NCBI GenBank assembly: GCA_013373085.1
Contig: JABXIM010000133.1
Location: 1-64,000 of the forward strand
DNA: 64,000 nt
Source of the DNA: Oceanospirillaceae bacterium
Lineage (GTDB): Bacteria; Pseudomonadota; Gammaproteobacteria; Pseudomonadales; Balneatricaceae
Reading direction: 5' to 3'
The notes below the pieces were generated by a model that did not search any database, had not been told where the DNA came from, and saw nothing but the letters and a program-made list of their open reading frames with translations. The stretch's first letter is position 1. The number at the start of each line of letters is the position of its first letter. Positions 7,820-15,671 of the stretch are shown here, piece by piece. The translations under genes were made by a program, and so were the position numbers.

Positions 7820-9217
7820 TCATGCCTCGGGCTGGTACAATCCGTCTTCGATCAGAGACTCGACGGTGGCCAGGATGCTCTGGCGCAGGATGCCAACGAC
7901 CTGATCGACGGTTTCGCGGGTCCAGATCAGCGGCGGCGACAGCACGTTCAGGTGCGCGATCGGGCGCACGATCAGGCCGCGCTTCTGGCATTGCTCGGCG
8001 ATGCGCTTGCCGACGTTGGCCTCGAGCGGCAGCAGTGCCTTGGTTTCCTTGTCGGCGACACTCTCGATGCACATCATGAAGTGGCTGCCACGCACATCGC
8101 CGACGATCGGCAGGTCCTTCAGTGTCGCCAGTTGCTGCTCCAGATAGGGACCGACTTCGCGCACGTTGCCGCAGATGTTTTCCCGCTCCATGATCTCGAT
8201 GTTCTTGAGCGCCGCCGCACAGGCCACCGGGTGCCCGGAGTAGGTGAAGCCGGTACTGAAGACGGCGCCTTCTCGCTGCGGCTTGCTGATCACTTCGTAG
8301 ATCTCGTCACTGAGCAGGGTCGCGCCCAGCGGGATGTAGCCGGAGGTCAGCCCCTTGGCGCAGTTGATGATGTCCGGCTGAATACCAAAGACATCCTCGG
8401 AGGCGAAGAAGTGACCCAGACGGCCGAAGGCGGTAACCACTTCGTCCGAGATGTACAGCATGTCGTACTTCTTGCAGACCTCGTATATGCGGCGGTGGTA
8501 ACCCTCGGGCGCCACCAGCACGCCGCCGGCGCCCATGATCGGCTCGGCGATGAAAGCCGCGACCTTGTCTTCGCCACCCAGCGCCTGGATGCTGCTCTCG
8601 AAGTCATCGACCAGGTAGTCGCAGTACTCGGCTTCAGTCATGCCGGCCGGGCGGCGGTAGCAGTTGGCTTCCTTGACGTGATGCACGAACTGGTGCGCGG
8701 TGTCGAAGCCCCAGTTGTTGCTTTCGATGCCGGTCAGGGTTGCGGACACGTAAGTGGTGCCGTGGTAACCGTTGTTCCGGGAAACGATGATCTTCTTGTC
8801 CTGCTTGCCCAGCTGGTTGAAGTAATAGTGGACAATGCGAATGGTGGTGTCGTTAGCCACCGAACCGCCGCAGCTGTAAAACACATGGTTCAGGTTGGCC
8901 GGCGCCAGTTCCGCCAGTTTTGCCGCCAGTTGGGTGGCGGGGACATTGGAGAGGTTATTGAACGGCGAATAATACGCCATTCGCTCGGCCTGCTCGGCCA
9001 TTACCTGACCCATTTCCTTGCGACCGTGACCGATATTCACGCACCAGAGGCCGGCAATGCCGTCGAGATATTTATTGCCCTTGCCGTCGAAAACATATTC
9101 ACCGTTACTCTCGGTGATAATATCGCAACCTTCTTTCTGGAAGACCGAGAAATCGGTAAAGGGGTGAACGAAGTGTGCCTTATCCTGTTCCCAGAGCTTG
9201 TCGATATCGTAAGACAT
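7820..9217 (-). CDS. spuC: Class III pyridoxal-phosphate aminotransferase, probable putrescine/polyamine-pyruvate aminotransferase
   Basis: 465 residues, full length for the SpuC-like omega-aminotransferases. Visible landmarks are GLWCVNIGHGRKEM (substrate-site loop), YSCGGSVANDTTIRI, NGYHGTT (PLP stacking), EPIMGAGGV, ISDEVVTAFGRLG (PLP-binding Asp) and CAKGLTSGYIPLGA, with the Schiff-base Lys. In Pseudomonas SpuC moves the amino group of putrescine to pyruvate, giving 4-aminobutyraldehyde; the cluster context supports the same here. It is 86 bases upstream of aguA on the same strand. One of the island's four shared palindromes lies at 9321-9340, about 104 bases before the start. Assignment to putrescine rather than another diamine is inference. 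Confidence 0.85.
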   Translation of the reverse strand: MSYDIDKLWEQDKAHFVHPFTDFSVFQKEGCDIITESNGEYVFDGKGNKYLDGIAGLWCVNIGHGRKEMGQVMAEQAERMAYYSPFNNLSNVPATQLAAKLAELAPANLNHVFYSCGGSVANDTTIRIVHYYFNQLGKQDKKIIVSRNNGYHGTTYVSATLTGIESNNWGFDTAHQFVHHVKEANCYRRPAGMTEAEYCDYLVDDFESSIQALGGEDKVAAFIAEPIMGAGGVLVAPEGYHRRIYEVCKKYDMLYISDEVVTAFGRLGHFFASEDVFGIQPDIINCAKGLTSGYIPLGATLLSDEIYEVISKPQREGAVFSTGFTYSGHPVACAAALKNIEIMERENICGNVREVGPYLEQQLATLKDLPIVGDVRGSHFMMCIESVADKETKALLPLEANVGKRIAEQCQKRGLIVRPIAHLNVLSPPLIWTRETVDQVVGILRQSILATVESLIEDGLYQPEA

Positions 9218-9320
9218 GAAAATTGCCTCGCCTTTTCTGTGTTATTCGGCCATTCGGCGCCGCGCTCGACGTCGCCCGCCTCCCATAACGCTTAAAGTAC
9301 TACCGGGGCGAAAATCCCAT

Positions 9321-9340
9321 CTATACCCCCGAAGGGATAG
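9321..9340. promoter_or_regulatory. Candidate operator palindrome, copy 1
   Basis: CTATACCCCCGAAGGGATAG is an imperfect inverted repeat (CTAT.CCC...GGG.ATAG) in the region between the divergent aminotransferase and LuxR-type genes. Three similar sites occur in the aldehyde dehydrogenase / amidohydrolase intergenic region. The shared half-site TATnCCCC suggests a common DNA-binding regulator, most simply the LuxR-family protein encoded at 9480. Confidence 0.5.
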
Positions 9341-9479
9341 CAACCGTCATTTTCTGAAAACACCCTGGGTACAAAACTAATAAATATCCATGTTTCAAGA
9401 AGTTAGACGTAATGTTCCGCCCCAGCATGTGCTAGAGTGAATACAGTTTGCAGCCAAAAACCTCGACGAACATTCACCT

Positions 9480-10289
9480 ATGAACAAAGTCGGCCTCGGC
9501 ATTTCACCCTCAGAGAGCTGGCACAGGGATCTTGCCAAGCTGATCGACCATATCCGGATGCGGAACTTTCCGGAGATACTGAACGATACCCTCAGGCACC
9601 TCGTCAGCTTCAACACCAACCTGACCGCCACTTACAAGCACCACTACAAGCCGATCGTGGTACTCAGCACCCATTCTCAGCGGCTGAGTCCGACACTGAC
9701 CAAGTACATCAACGAAGTCTATCTGCTGGATCCGCTGTTCAACGCCATTCAGAATGGGCTTGGCGCCGGTGTGCACCGGCTGCGCGAGATCGCTCCGGAC
9801 TCCTTCGAGAGCACCGAGTATTACCGCTCCTGCTACCACGAATTCGACCTGGTGGACGAGATCATCCTGGTGATTCCGCTCGACAACGACGTCATCTTCA
9901 CCGTCTCGCTCGGGCGCAAGTCCAATCTCGGCACCATCACCCGCGCCGAGCGCAACACCCTCAATAGCGTCTTCCCGGTGATCAGCGCGCTGGTGCGCCA
10001 GTTCTGGATCACCCAGTCGTCCGAGTACGTGCCCGACGAGCAGGAAAAGACCTCGATGGAGTACGCCCTCTCGACCTTCGGCAGCGGCGTCCTGACCAAA
10101 CGCGAACAGGAGATCACCGGCCTGATCCTGCAGGGACATTCTTCGAAGTCGATCGCGCAATTGCTCGATATCAGCGCCGGCACCGTCAAGGTCCACCGCA
10201 AGAACATCCACGCCCGGCTCAACACCTCGACCCAGTCGGAGTTGTTCTCGATGTTCCTCGGCCATCTCAACAATCTGGCGAATGGATAG
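9480..10289 (+). CDS. LuxR/FixJ-type HTH transcriptional regulator of the polyamine island
   Basis: 269 residues. The C-terminal 60 residues are a LuxR-type helix-turn-helix: LTKREQEITGLILQGHSSKS, then IAQLLDISAGTVKVHRKNIH. The N-terminal 190 residues show no response-regulator receiver motif and no clear autoinducer-binding signature; they are probably a ligand-sensing domain of unknown type. It is encoded divergently from the spuC-like aminotransferase gene and sits in the middle of the island, so it is the best candidate for the regulator recognising the repeated palindromes nearby. No strong ribosome binding site is seen before the ATG. Its ligand (agmatine, putrescine or a carbamoyl derivative) is not known. 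Confidence 0.8.
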   Translation: MNKVGLGISPSESWHRDLAKLIDHIRMRNFPEILNDTLRHLVSFNTNLTATYKHHYKPIVVLSTHSQRLSPTLTKYINEVYLLDPLFNAIQNGLGAGVHRLREIAPDSFESTEYYRSCYHEFDLVDEIILVIPLDNDVIFTVSLGRKSNLGTITRAERNTLNSVFPVISALVRQFWITQSSEYVPDEQEKTSMEYALSTFGSGVLTKREQEITGLILQGHSSKSIAQLLDISAGTVKVHRKNIHARLNTSTQSELFSMFLGHLNNLANG

Positions 10290-10294
10290 CGCTC

Positions 10295-10366
10295 TGTAGG
10301 GTGCACTGAGCGAAGCGAACTGCACCACGGAGATGGCACGATTCGCTGCGCTCAAGGTGCCCTACA
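10295..10366. repeat. REP/BIME-like inverted repeat
   Basis: TGTAGGGTGCACTGAGCGAAGCGAA-type sequence at 10295 faces an inverted partner ending CGCTCAAGGTGCCCTACA at 10366. About 30-base arms enclose a short centre. This is the GTAGGGTGC...GCGCAGCG type of dispersed palindrome common in Gammaproteobacteria. It sits between two convergent genes (LuxR-type and aldehyde dehydrogenase). A half copy occurs at 15040-15067. Confidence 0.7.
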
Positions 10367-10463
10367 TCAGAACGCGCCGAGCGTGGCGCCTTCGTGGGCG
10401 CCCCGCCGCGAACGTGCCCCGGCGGCCAATCGCATTCGCCCGGAGGCCGGGCTACTACAAAAG

Positions 10464-10498
10464 CAAAAAAGGGGGCTGCCGGATGGCAGCCCCCTTTT
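10464..10498 (-). terminator. Intrinsic terminator of the aldehyde dehydrogenase gene
   Basis: A 10-bp perfect stem (GGGGGCTGCC / GGCAGCCCCC) with a four-base loop is flanked by A6 on one side and T4 on the other. Read leftward it lies 23 bases past the stop of the aldehyde dehydrogenase gene and ends in a run of U. It could also stop rightward transcripts from the LuxR-type gene. Confidence 0.85.
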
Positions 10499-10520
10499 CA
10501 TTGAAGGGACTGGGCCCTTT

Positions 10521-12014
10521 TTACAGCCGCACCCAGATGGTCTTGAGCTCGGTGTATTTCTCGAGCGCGTGCAGCGACTTGTCACGGCCGTTGCCGGAAC
10601 CCTTGACGCCGCCGAAAGGCACCGTCTGGTCGCCATCGCCCCAGCCATTGACCCAGACCATGCCGCTCTGAAGCTTACGGCTGACACGATGCGCGCGTTT
10701 CAGGTTCGAGGTCCAGACGCAGGCGCCAAGGCCGTAGGCGCTGTCGTTGGCGAGTCGGATTGCTTCCTCTTCGGTTTCGAACTCGCAGACCGCCAGCACC
10801 GGACCGAAGATCTCTTCACGCACCATCGTCATTTCGTTGTTGGCGCCGGTGATGATGGTCGGCTGCGAGAAATAACCCTCGCCTTCGCGATGCGGACGCA
10901 CGCCGCCGATAAGCAGCTCGCCGCCCTCATCGAGGCCGGACTGTACGTAGCGGTTGACGGTATCGAGCTGGGCGCTGTCCACCAGCGGTCCCATGGTGGT
11001 CGCCGGGTCGAGCGGGTCGCCAGGCTGGAACGCCTTGGCCGCATCCACCAGCGCATCGAGGAACCGGTCCTTGATACCCTTCTGAACGTAGAGCCGCGAC
11101 GCCGCGATGCAGACCTCGCCCTGGTTCGAGAAGATCGCCGCCGCGGCATTCGCCGCCGCTTCGCGAATATCCTCGCAGTCGTCGAAAACGAGGTTGGGCG
11201 ACTTGCCGCCGGCCTCGAGCCAGACACGCTTGAGATTGGACTGGCCAGCGTACTCCATCAGCATGCCGGCAACACGAGTGGAACCGGTGAACACCAGTAC
11301 ATCGACGTCCATGTGTAACGCCAGCGCCTTACCGGCGGTATGACCAAAGCCCGGCAGCACGTTGAGAACGCCATCCGGCAGCCCCGCCTGCTGCGCCAGC
11401 TCCGCCAGACGCAACGCGCTCAGCGGTGACTTCTCGGACGGTTTCAGCACCACCGAATTGCCGGCCGCCAGCGCCGGCGCCAGCTTCCAGGTCGCCATCA
11501 TCAGCGGGTAGTTCCACGGCACGATGGCGCCAATCACGCCGATCGGCTCACGGGTCATCAGCGCCAGGGCGTCGCTGCCGGTCGGCGCGATCTCGCCGTA
11601 TACCTTGTCGACCGCCTCTGCGGTCCAGCGCCAGCAACCGATGCTGGACGGAATGTCGAGCCCGCTGGTCTCGCCGATCGACTTGCCCATATCCAGCGTA
11701 TCGAGCAGCGCGAATTCGTCACGGTGCTGTTCCAGCAATTCTGCGAGCCGCAGCAGTACCTTCTTGCGCCCGGCCGGCGAGCGTTCGGACCAGACACCGC
11801 TGTCGAAGGCCTCGCGGGCATTGCGTACGGCGATATCCACATCAGCTGTATCACAGGACGCGACCTCAGCCAGCACTTCTTCGGTGGCCGGATTGAAGCA
11901 GGCAAAACTTTCCCCGCTTTGCGCGTCCTGGAAGCGGCCGTTGATCCAGGCCTGGTTGCGGAACTTGAGCGCACCCGCCAGGGCTTTCCAGTCGTCGTAG
12001 CTCTTCTTTGCCAT
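10521..12014 (-). CDS. Aldehyde dehydrogenase, PuuC/KauB-like (aminobutyraldehyde oxidation)
   Basis: 497-residue NAD(P)+-dependent aldehyde dehydrogenase. Signature sites are PWNYPLMMATWKLAPALAAG (cofactor/active-site Asn region), VFTGSTRVAG (Rossmann glycine loop), the catalytic base Glu in LEAGGKSPN and the nucleophile Cys in NQGEVCIAASR. The C-terminal WVNGWGDGDQTVPFGGVKGSG is characteristic of the PuuC / gamma-aminobutyraldehyde branch. In this island it would oxidise 4-aminobutyraldehyde made by the aminotransferase to GABA. Two candidate operator palindromes lie upstream at 12081-12100 and 12170-12187, and a clear terminator follows at 10464-10498. The exact aldehyde is inferred from the neighbours. 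Confidence 0.88.
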   Translation of the reverse strand: MAKKSYDDWKALAGALKFRNQAWINGRFQDAQSGESFACFNPATEEVLAEVASCDTADVDIAVRNAREAFDSGVWSERSPAGRKKVLLRLAELLEQHRDEFALLDTLDMGKSIGETSGLDIPSSIGCWRWTAEAVDKVYGEIAPTGSDALALMTREPIGVIGAIVPWNYPLMMATWKLAPALAAGNSVVLKPSEKSPLSALRLAELAQQAGLPDGVLNVLPGFGHTAGKALALHMDVDVLVFTGSTRVAGMLMEYAGQSNLKRVWLEAGGKSPNLVFDDCEDIREAAANAAAAIFSNQGEVCIAASRLYVQKGIKDRFLDALVDAAKAFQPGDPLDPATTMGPLVDSAQLDTVNRYVQSGLDEGGELLIGGVRPHREGEGYFSQPTIITGANNEMTMVREEIFGPVLAVCEFETEEEAIRLANDSAYGLGACVWTSNLKRAHRVSRKLQSGMVWVNGWGDGDQTVPFGGVKGSGNGRDKSLHALEKYTELKTIWVRL

Positions 12015-12080
12015 AGTCGTCTTACCTGTTCGGGTCTTCAGTGATTCGAGCTCAGTCTACGCTTTCCGGCGGACCGGCTG

Positions 12081-12100
12081 AATATGCCGCAGGGGGTATT
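12081..12100. promoter_or_regulatory. Candidate operator palindrome, copy 2
   Basis: AATATGCCGCAGGGGGTATT, an imperfect inverted repeat of the AATA..CC / GG..TATT type, is centred about 76 bases upstream of the aldehyde dehydrogenase start. It is the weakest match of the four sites. Confidence 0.35.
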
Positions 12101-12169
12101 TTCGCCTGCCTGTGCCGACCGGCACCGGTCGGTTCGACGATGCGCCTTTCGGCAGGAAACTGCAACGAC

Positions 12170-12187
12170 ATACCCCCACGGGGATAT
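12170..12187. promoter_or_regulatory. Candidate operator palindrome, copy 3
   Basis: ATACCCCCACGGGGATAT is a near-perfect inverted repeat in the divergent control region between the aldehyde dehydrogenase and the amidohydrolase, about 165 bases from the aldehyde dehydrogenase start. Its half-site ATACCCCC is the same as in copy 1 at 9321. Confidence 0.5.
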
Positions 12188-12360
12188 GGTGTTGGACAAT
12201 ACATGGCCCGAAAATAGCCCCATGCTGAAAAACTGACTCCGGTTTTTTGCCTCTTGTCCGGGGCTCAGGGGCTCTAATGCTAACGGAAGTCCCGACGGGG
12301 AAAATTCCGTAAACACCCGGTATTTTTGCCCTCTTGCATTCCACTCAAGCAGCATTTATC

Positions 12361-12387
12361 GCCGCCCCTCCGGGGCGGTTTTTTTAT
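12361..12387 (+). terminator. Intrinsic terminator inside a divergent intergenic region
   Basis: CCGCCCC-TCC-GGGGCGG followed by seven T is a textbook rightward terminator. It lies in the 543-base gap between two divergent genes (12015-12557), where no annotated gene would need it. It may end a small RNA or short leader starting between about 12200 and 12330, or insulate the amidohydrolase promoter. I see no convincing small coding frame ending just before it. The rest of the gap holds three candidate operator palindromes. Confidence 0.75.
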
Positions 12388-12452
12388 GGGTACGATTCGT
12401 TACAAAAAAGCATTTAAGACGCAGAGCGGATAAATAAAAAGCCCCGGTCAAG

Positions 12453-12472
12453 CTATCCCCAAAAGGGTATAT
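12453..12472. promoter_or_regulatory. Candidate operator palindrome, copy 4
   Basis: CTATCCCCAAAAGGGTATAT is an inverted repeat (TATCCC....GGGTATA) about 85 bases upstream of the amidohydrolase start codon. It repeats the TATnCCC half-site of the sites at 9321 and 12170, which links this gene to the agmatine/putrescine genes by a probable shared regulator. Confidence 0.5.
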
Positions 12473-12557
12473 CGAACGCATCACTGCGCCTTATATATTG
12501 ATCGACAACGCAGCAATCTGACTGCTGATTAAAACTGATTTCGAGCGAGGAGACACC

Positions 12558-13793
12558 ATGTCTGCACAGAACATCAATGCCCAGCGGATCTGGAATACCC
12601 TGATGGAGATGGGCGACATCGGTGGCACCGAGGCCGGCGGGTGCTGCCGCCTGGCGCTGACCGAACTGGACCGCCAGGGTCGCGACCTGTTCGTGAAATG
12701 GTGCCGCGATGCCGGCTGCGAGATCAGCATCGACCGCATTGGCAACATCTATGCGCGCCGACCCGGCACCGATCCTGACGCACTGCCGATCAGCACAGGC
12801 AGCCACCTCGATACCCAGCCGACCGGCGGCAAATTCGACGGTATCTACGGCTGCCTGGCCGGTCTTGAAGTGATCCGCACCCTCAATGACGAGGGTATCG
12901 AGACCCGCCGTCCGATCGAGGTGGTGATCTGGACCAACGAGGAAGGCTCACGCTTCGCACCGGCAATGGTCGCCTCCGGCGTCTACAGCGGCAAGTTCAC
13001 GCTGGATTACGCCCTGAACCAGACCGACGCCAAAGCTATCCGCCTCGGTGATGCGCTGAAAGAGATCGGCTACGACGGCGACATCGAGGTAGGCGCGCGC
13101 AAGTTCGCCAAATTCTTCGAACTGCATATCGAACAGGGGCCGGTACTGGAGCGGGAGCAGGAAGAGATTGGCGTGGTGACCGGTGTGCTCGGCATGCGCT
13201 GGTATGACCTCAAGGTGAAGGGGGTTTCGGCCCACGCCGGCCCGACCCCGATGAGCTACCGCAAGGATGCCCTTGGCGCCAGCGCCCGCCTGATCACAGC
13301 GCTGATCGACATGGCCGCAGCCCGGCCCGACGAAGACGGTCGCTGCACCGTCGGTGAGCTGCACATTCCAAAAGGCTCACGCAATGTGATTCCGGGTGAC
13401 CTCAGCTTCACGCTGGACCTGCGCAACGCCACGCTGGAGGGGCTCGAAGACATGGAGCAGGAAGCCCACGCCCTGATCGACCAGATATCCACCGAGGCCG
13501 GTGTCGAGGTCTGCGTCGAACGCATCTGGGACTCGCCGCCGATCGCCTTCGCTCCGGAGTGCATCGAAGCGGTCGAGAAGGTCGTTGCCAGGAGTGGCTA
13601 CAGCTACCGTCGCATGACCAGCGGCGCCGGTCATGATGCGGTTAACATCTCCAGCGTCGTGCCGACCTCAATGATTTTCGTGCCGTCGATTGGCGGCATC
13701 AGCCACAACGAAACCGAGTACTCGACGCCTGAGCAGATTGCCTCGGGTGCCCAGATCCTGTTCGAAGTTATGCGCGACGAAGCGCTCGCCTGA
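12558..13793 (+). CDS. M20-family Zn-dependent N-carbamoyl amidohydrolase (hydantoinase/carbamoylase type)
   Basis: 411 residues, full length for the amidase/hydantoinase/carbamoylase subfamily of M20 metallohydrolases (N-carbamoyl-L-amino acid hydrolase, beta-ureidopropionase, allantoate amidohydrolase). Dinuclear metal-site motifs are present in order: STGSHLDTQPTGGKFDG, WTNEEGSRFAP, ELHIEQGPVLE and GGISHNETEYS. ISSVVPTSMIFVP and GAGHDAVN complete the family pattern. Such enzymes remove a carbamoyl group from a ureido nitrogen. The nearby agmatine deiminase produces N-carbamoylputrescine and no AguB nitrilase is present, so this enzyme is a candidate to replace AguB. That substrate is inference; N-carbamoyl amino acids are the usual ones. 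GAGGAGAC precedes the ATG. Confidence 0.85.
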   Translation: MSAQNINAQRIWNTLMEMGDIGGTEAGGCCRLALTELDRQGRDLFVKWCRDAGCEISIDRIGNIYARRPGTDPDALPISTGSHLDTQPTGGKFDGIYGCLAGLEVIRTLNDEGIETRRPIEVVIWTNEEGSRFAPAMVASGVYSGKFTLDYALNQTDAKAIRLGDALKEIGYDGDIEVGARKFAKFFELHIEQGPVLEREQEEIGVVTGVLGMRWYDLKVKGVSAHAGPTPMSYRKDALGASARLITALIDMAAARPDEDGRCTVGELHIPKGSRNVIPGDLSFTLDLRNATLEGLEDMEQEAHALIDQISTEAGVEVCVERIWDSPPIAFAPECIEAVEKVVARSGYSYRRMTSGAGHDAVNISSVVPTSMIFVPSIGGISHNETEYSTPEQIASGAQILFEVMRDEALA

Positions 13794-13960
13794 CCCGCCA
13801 TGCGGTCAGACACCAGGTTTGGCCGGCGGCTCCGTACCCTGCCGCAGGCCCAACACCCCGGGATACTGCCCATTTCCCGGTCTTTTGTGCACTGGCGGTC
13901 ACCGCGGTCATCTCCAGCCGCGGCCGCCCGCCTCCTCGGCCTTCAAGCCGTAGTCCTCTT

Positions 13961-13986
13961 GCCGCCCCTCCGAGGGCGGTTTTTTA
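13961..13986 (+). terminator. Intrinsic terminator after the amidohydrolase gene
   Basis: CCGCCC-CTCCGA-GGGCGG followed by six T, about 170 bases past the amidohydrolase stop, is a standard rightward terminator. The remaining part of the 428-base gap before the TauE/SafE gene holds a REP-like element at 14061-14130 and nothing else I can name. Confidence 0.8.
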
Positions 13987-14060
13987 TGTCTGGGTAACGC
14001 GTGACGCGACAAAGTGCTTCGCTTCGTTTTCCTCCAATCTACGATGAACCATCATTAGTG

Positions 14061-14130
14061 GTAGTAGCGGCGCCTCGCAGCGAATACATCCGGCACCGAG
14101 GCTATTCGCGGCGAGGGCGCCGCTCCTGCA
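14061..14130. repeat. REP-like palindrome (GTAGnAGCGGCGCC type)
   Basis: GTAGTAGCGGCGCCTCGCAG at 14061 is matched in inverse orientation by GGCGAGGGCGCCGCTCCTGC ending near 14130. Each arm is about 27 bases and both include a GCGAATA segment. This sequence class (GTAGGAGCGGCGCCTCGCCGCGAAT) is a common dispersed palindrome in Pseudomonas-like genomes. Confidence 0.75.
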
Positions 14131-14221
14131 TTAGAAGTCCTACGCTCACTGCCCGTTGCCTCCACGGGGCCTGACCGTTAGTCTATCGCGGCCCCCTCAG
14201 TCGCCTGCAAGGACGCTACCG

Positions 14222-14962
14222 ATGACCCTGTTCGACTACGCGCTGCTGATTCTGGCCGGTTATTTCGCGGGCGTGCTCAACACCATTGCCGGTGGCGGCA
14301 GCTTCCTGACCTTTCCGGCCCTGGTCTATGCCGGCGTACCGCCGATCGCCGCCAATGCCACCAGCGCCGTTGCGGTGCTGCCGGGCTATCTGAGCGGCGC
14401 TTTGGGTTTCCGTCGCGAGATCCGTCTGCTGAGCACAGCAGATCTGGTCAGGTACTGTCTGATCGGACTGGCCGGCGGCATCGCCGGCGCTCTGCTGCTG
14501 CTGGTGACACCGGCGGATGTTTTCGACTTCGTCGTGCCATTGCTGCTGCTTGGCGCGACGCTGTTGTTCGCTTTCGGCAACCGTCTGATGTCCTGGTTGC
14601 GCCGTTCCGGCGAACCGCTGCCAATGGCGCCGGGCCTGCTGGCGGTGGCGATCTACGGCGGCTATTTCAATGGCGGTCTCGGCATCATGCTGCTGGCGCA
14701 GTTCGCCGCCGCCGGCATGCAGCAGCTCAATATGATGAACGGTCTGAAAAACCTGCTGTCGTTCGTGCTGTCGTCGATCTCGGTCGCCACTTTCGCCGTT
14801 GCCGGAATCGTCGAGTGGCCCGAGGCACTGATTATGATGGTCGCGGCGACGATCGGCGGTTACAGCGGCGCCGGGATCGCCCGGGCGCTTCCCGCGCGCG
14901 TGGTACGCGCCATTGTGATCGCGGTGGGCCTGATCATGACGCTGGTATTTCTGCTGCGATAA
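14222..14962 (+). CDS. TauE/SafE-family (TSUP) membrane permease
   Basis: 246 residues with about eight membrane helices arranged as two repeats, typical for the 4-toluene sulfonate uptake permease (TSUP) family. Characteristic segments are GVLNTIAGGGSFLTFPAL in helix 1-2, ANATSAVAVLPG, and the second-half counterpart GGYFNGGLGIMLLAQFA with LKNLLSFVLSSISVATF. Members export or import sulfite, sulfoacetate or related anions; the substrate here is unknown. The ATG at 14222 follows an AAGGA in the preceding 15 bases and removes a 22-codon upstream extension that is not membrane-like. The gene stands alone between REP elements. Confidence 0.85.
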   Translation: MTLFDYALLILAGYFAGVLNTIAGGGSFLTFPALVYAGVPPIAANATSAVAVLPGYLSGALGFRREIRLLSTADLVRYCLIGLAGGIAGALLLLVTPADVFDFVVPLLLLGATLLFAFGNRLMSWLRRSGEPLPMAPGLLAVAIYGGYFNGGLGIMLLAQFAAAGMQQLNMMNGLKNLLSFVLSSISVATFAVAGIVEWPEALIMMVAATIGGYSGAGIARALPARVVRAIVIAVGLIMTLVFLLR

Positions 14963-15039
14963 TGGCCGAAGCGGTGCGGTTCGACGGTATTTGCGCCTGA
15001 AAACCCGATCTTCACGCGGGGCGGCCTCCCGCCATCCAT

Positions 15040-15067
15040 GGCGGTTGCTTCGCTCACCAGCACCCTA
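15040..15067. repeat. Half REP element overlapping the glutathione peroxidase stop codon
   Basis: GCTTCGCTCACCAGCACCCTAC corresponds to one arm of the inverted repeat at 10295-10366. Its last bases supply the stop codon (TAG, reverse strand) of the leftward glutathione peroxidase gene, so the element directly abuts or defines the end of the coding region. Confidence 0.5.
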
Positions 15068-15622
15068 CGGCTTGTCGACATCTGCCAGTAGATCCCGGAT
15101 CCTGTCCATCAGTTCGGGATCATCCGGTTCGGTACGGCTGCCGAAGGCCGCGACAAAATGGCCATTGCGGTCGATCAGGTACTTGTTGAAGTTCCACTTC
15201 GGCGGGCTGCCGCTGGCATCCGCCAGGTCCCGCCAGAACGGGGACGTAGCCTCGCCGCGCACCACCGTCTTGGCGAACATCGGGAAACGCACACTGTAGG
15301 TCGAGCGACAGAAGTTCTGGATCTCGGCCTCGGTCCCCGGCTCCTGGCCGGCAAAGTCATTCGACGGAAAGCCCAGCACCACCAGCCCGTCGGACTGATA
15401 GTCCGCGTACAATGCCTCGAGTCCCTCGTACTGGTCGGTAAAGCCGCATTTGCTGGCGGTGTTGACCACCAGCAGCACCTTGCCGCGGTAGGCTTCGCAC
15501 AGGTTCACCTCTTCCTCCGAGGCCAGCTTTCGCAGATCGTGATTCAACAGCTCGGGACACTCGGCAGCCTGGAGGCTGCCACCGAATGCAAAGGCGAGCA
15601 GTGCCGCCGACAGATATCGCAT
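15065..15622 (-). CDS. Exported thiol-type glutathione peroxidase
   Basis: 185 residues with a signal peptide (residues 1-19, MRYLSAALLAFAFGGSLQA). The glutathione/thioredoxin peroxidase fold is clear: NTASKCGFTDQYEGLEALY contains the peroxidatic Cys (Cys, not selenocysteine), GFPSNDFAGQEPG contains the catalytic Gln, and PKWNFNKYLID supplies the Trp and Asn of the tetrad. It would reduce organic or hydrogen peroxides in the periplasm. It lies alone, divergent from a decayed hydrolase fragment. The stop codon falls in a REP-like sequence. The ATG at 15622 has GAAGGGAGAAG upstream. Confidence 0.88.
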   Translation of the reverse strand: MRYLSAALLAFAFGGSLQAAECPELLNHDLRKLASEEEVNLCEAYRGKVLLVVNTASKCGFTDQYEGLEALYADYQSDGLVVLGFPSNDFAGQEPGTEAEIQNFCRSTYSVRFPMFAKTVVRGEATSPFWRDLADASGSPPKWNFNKYLIDRNGHFVAAFGSRTEPDDPELMDRIRDLLADVDKP

Positions 15623-15671
15623 GTGTCTTCTCCCTTCGACTGATGCCAGAAGCTACGACGCCTGGCGCCCA

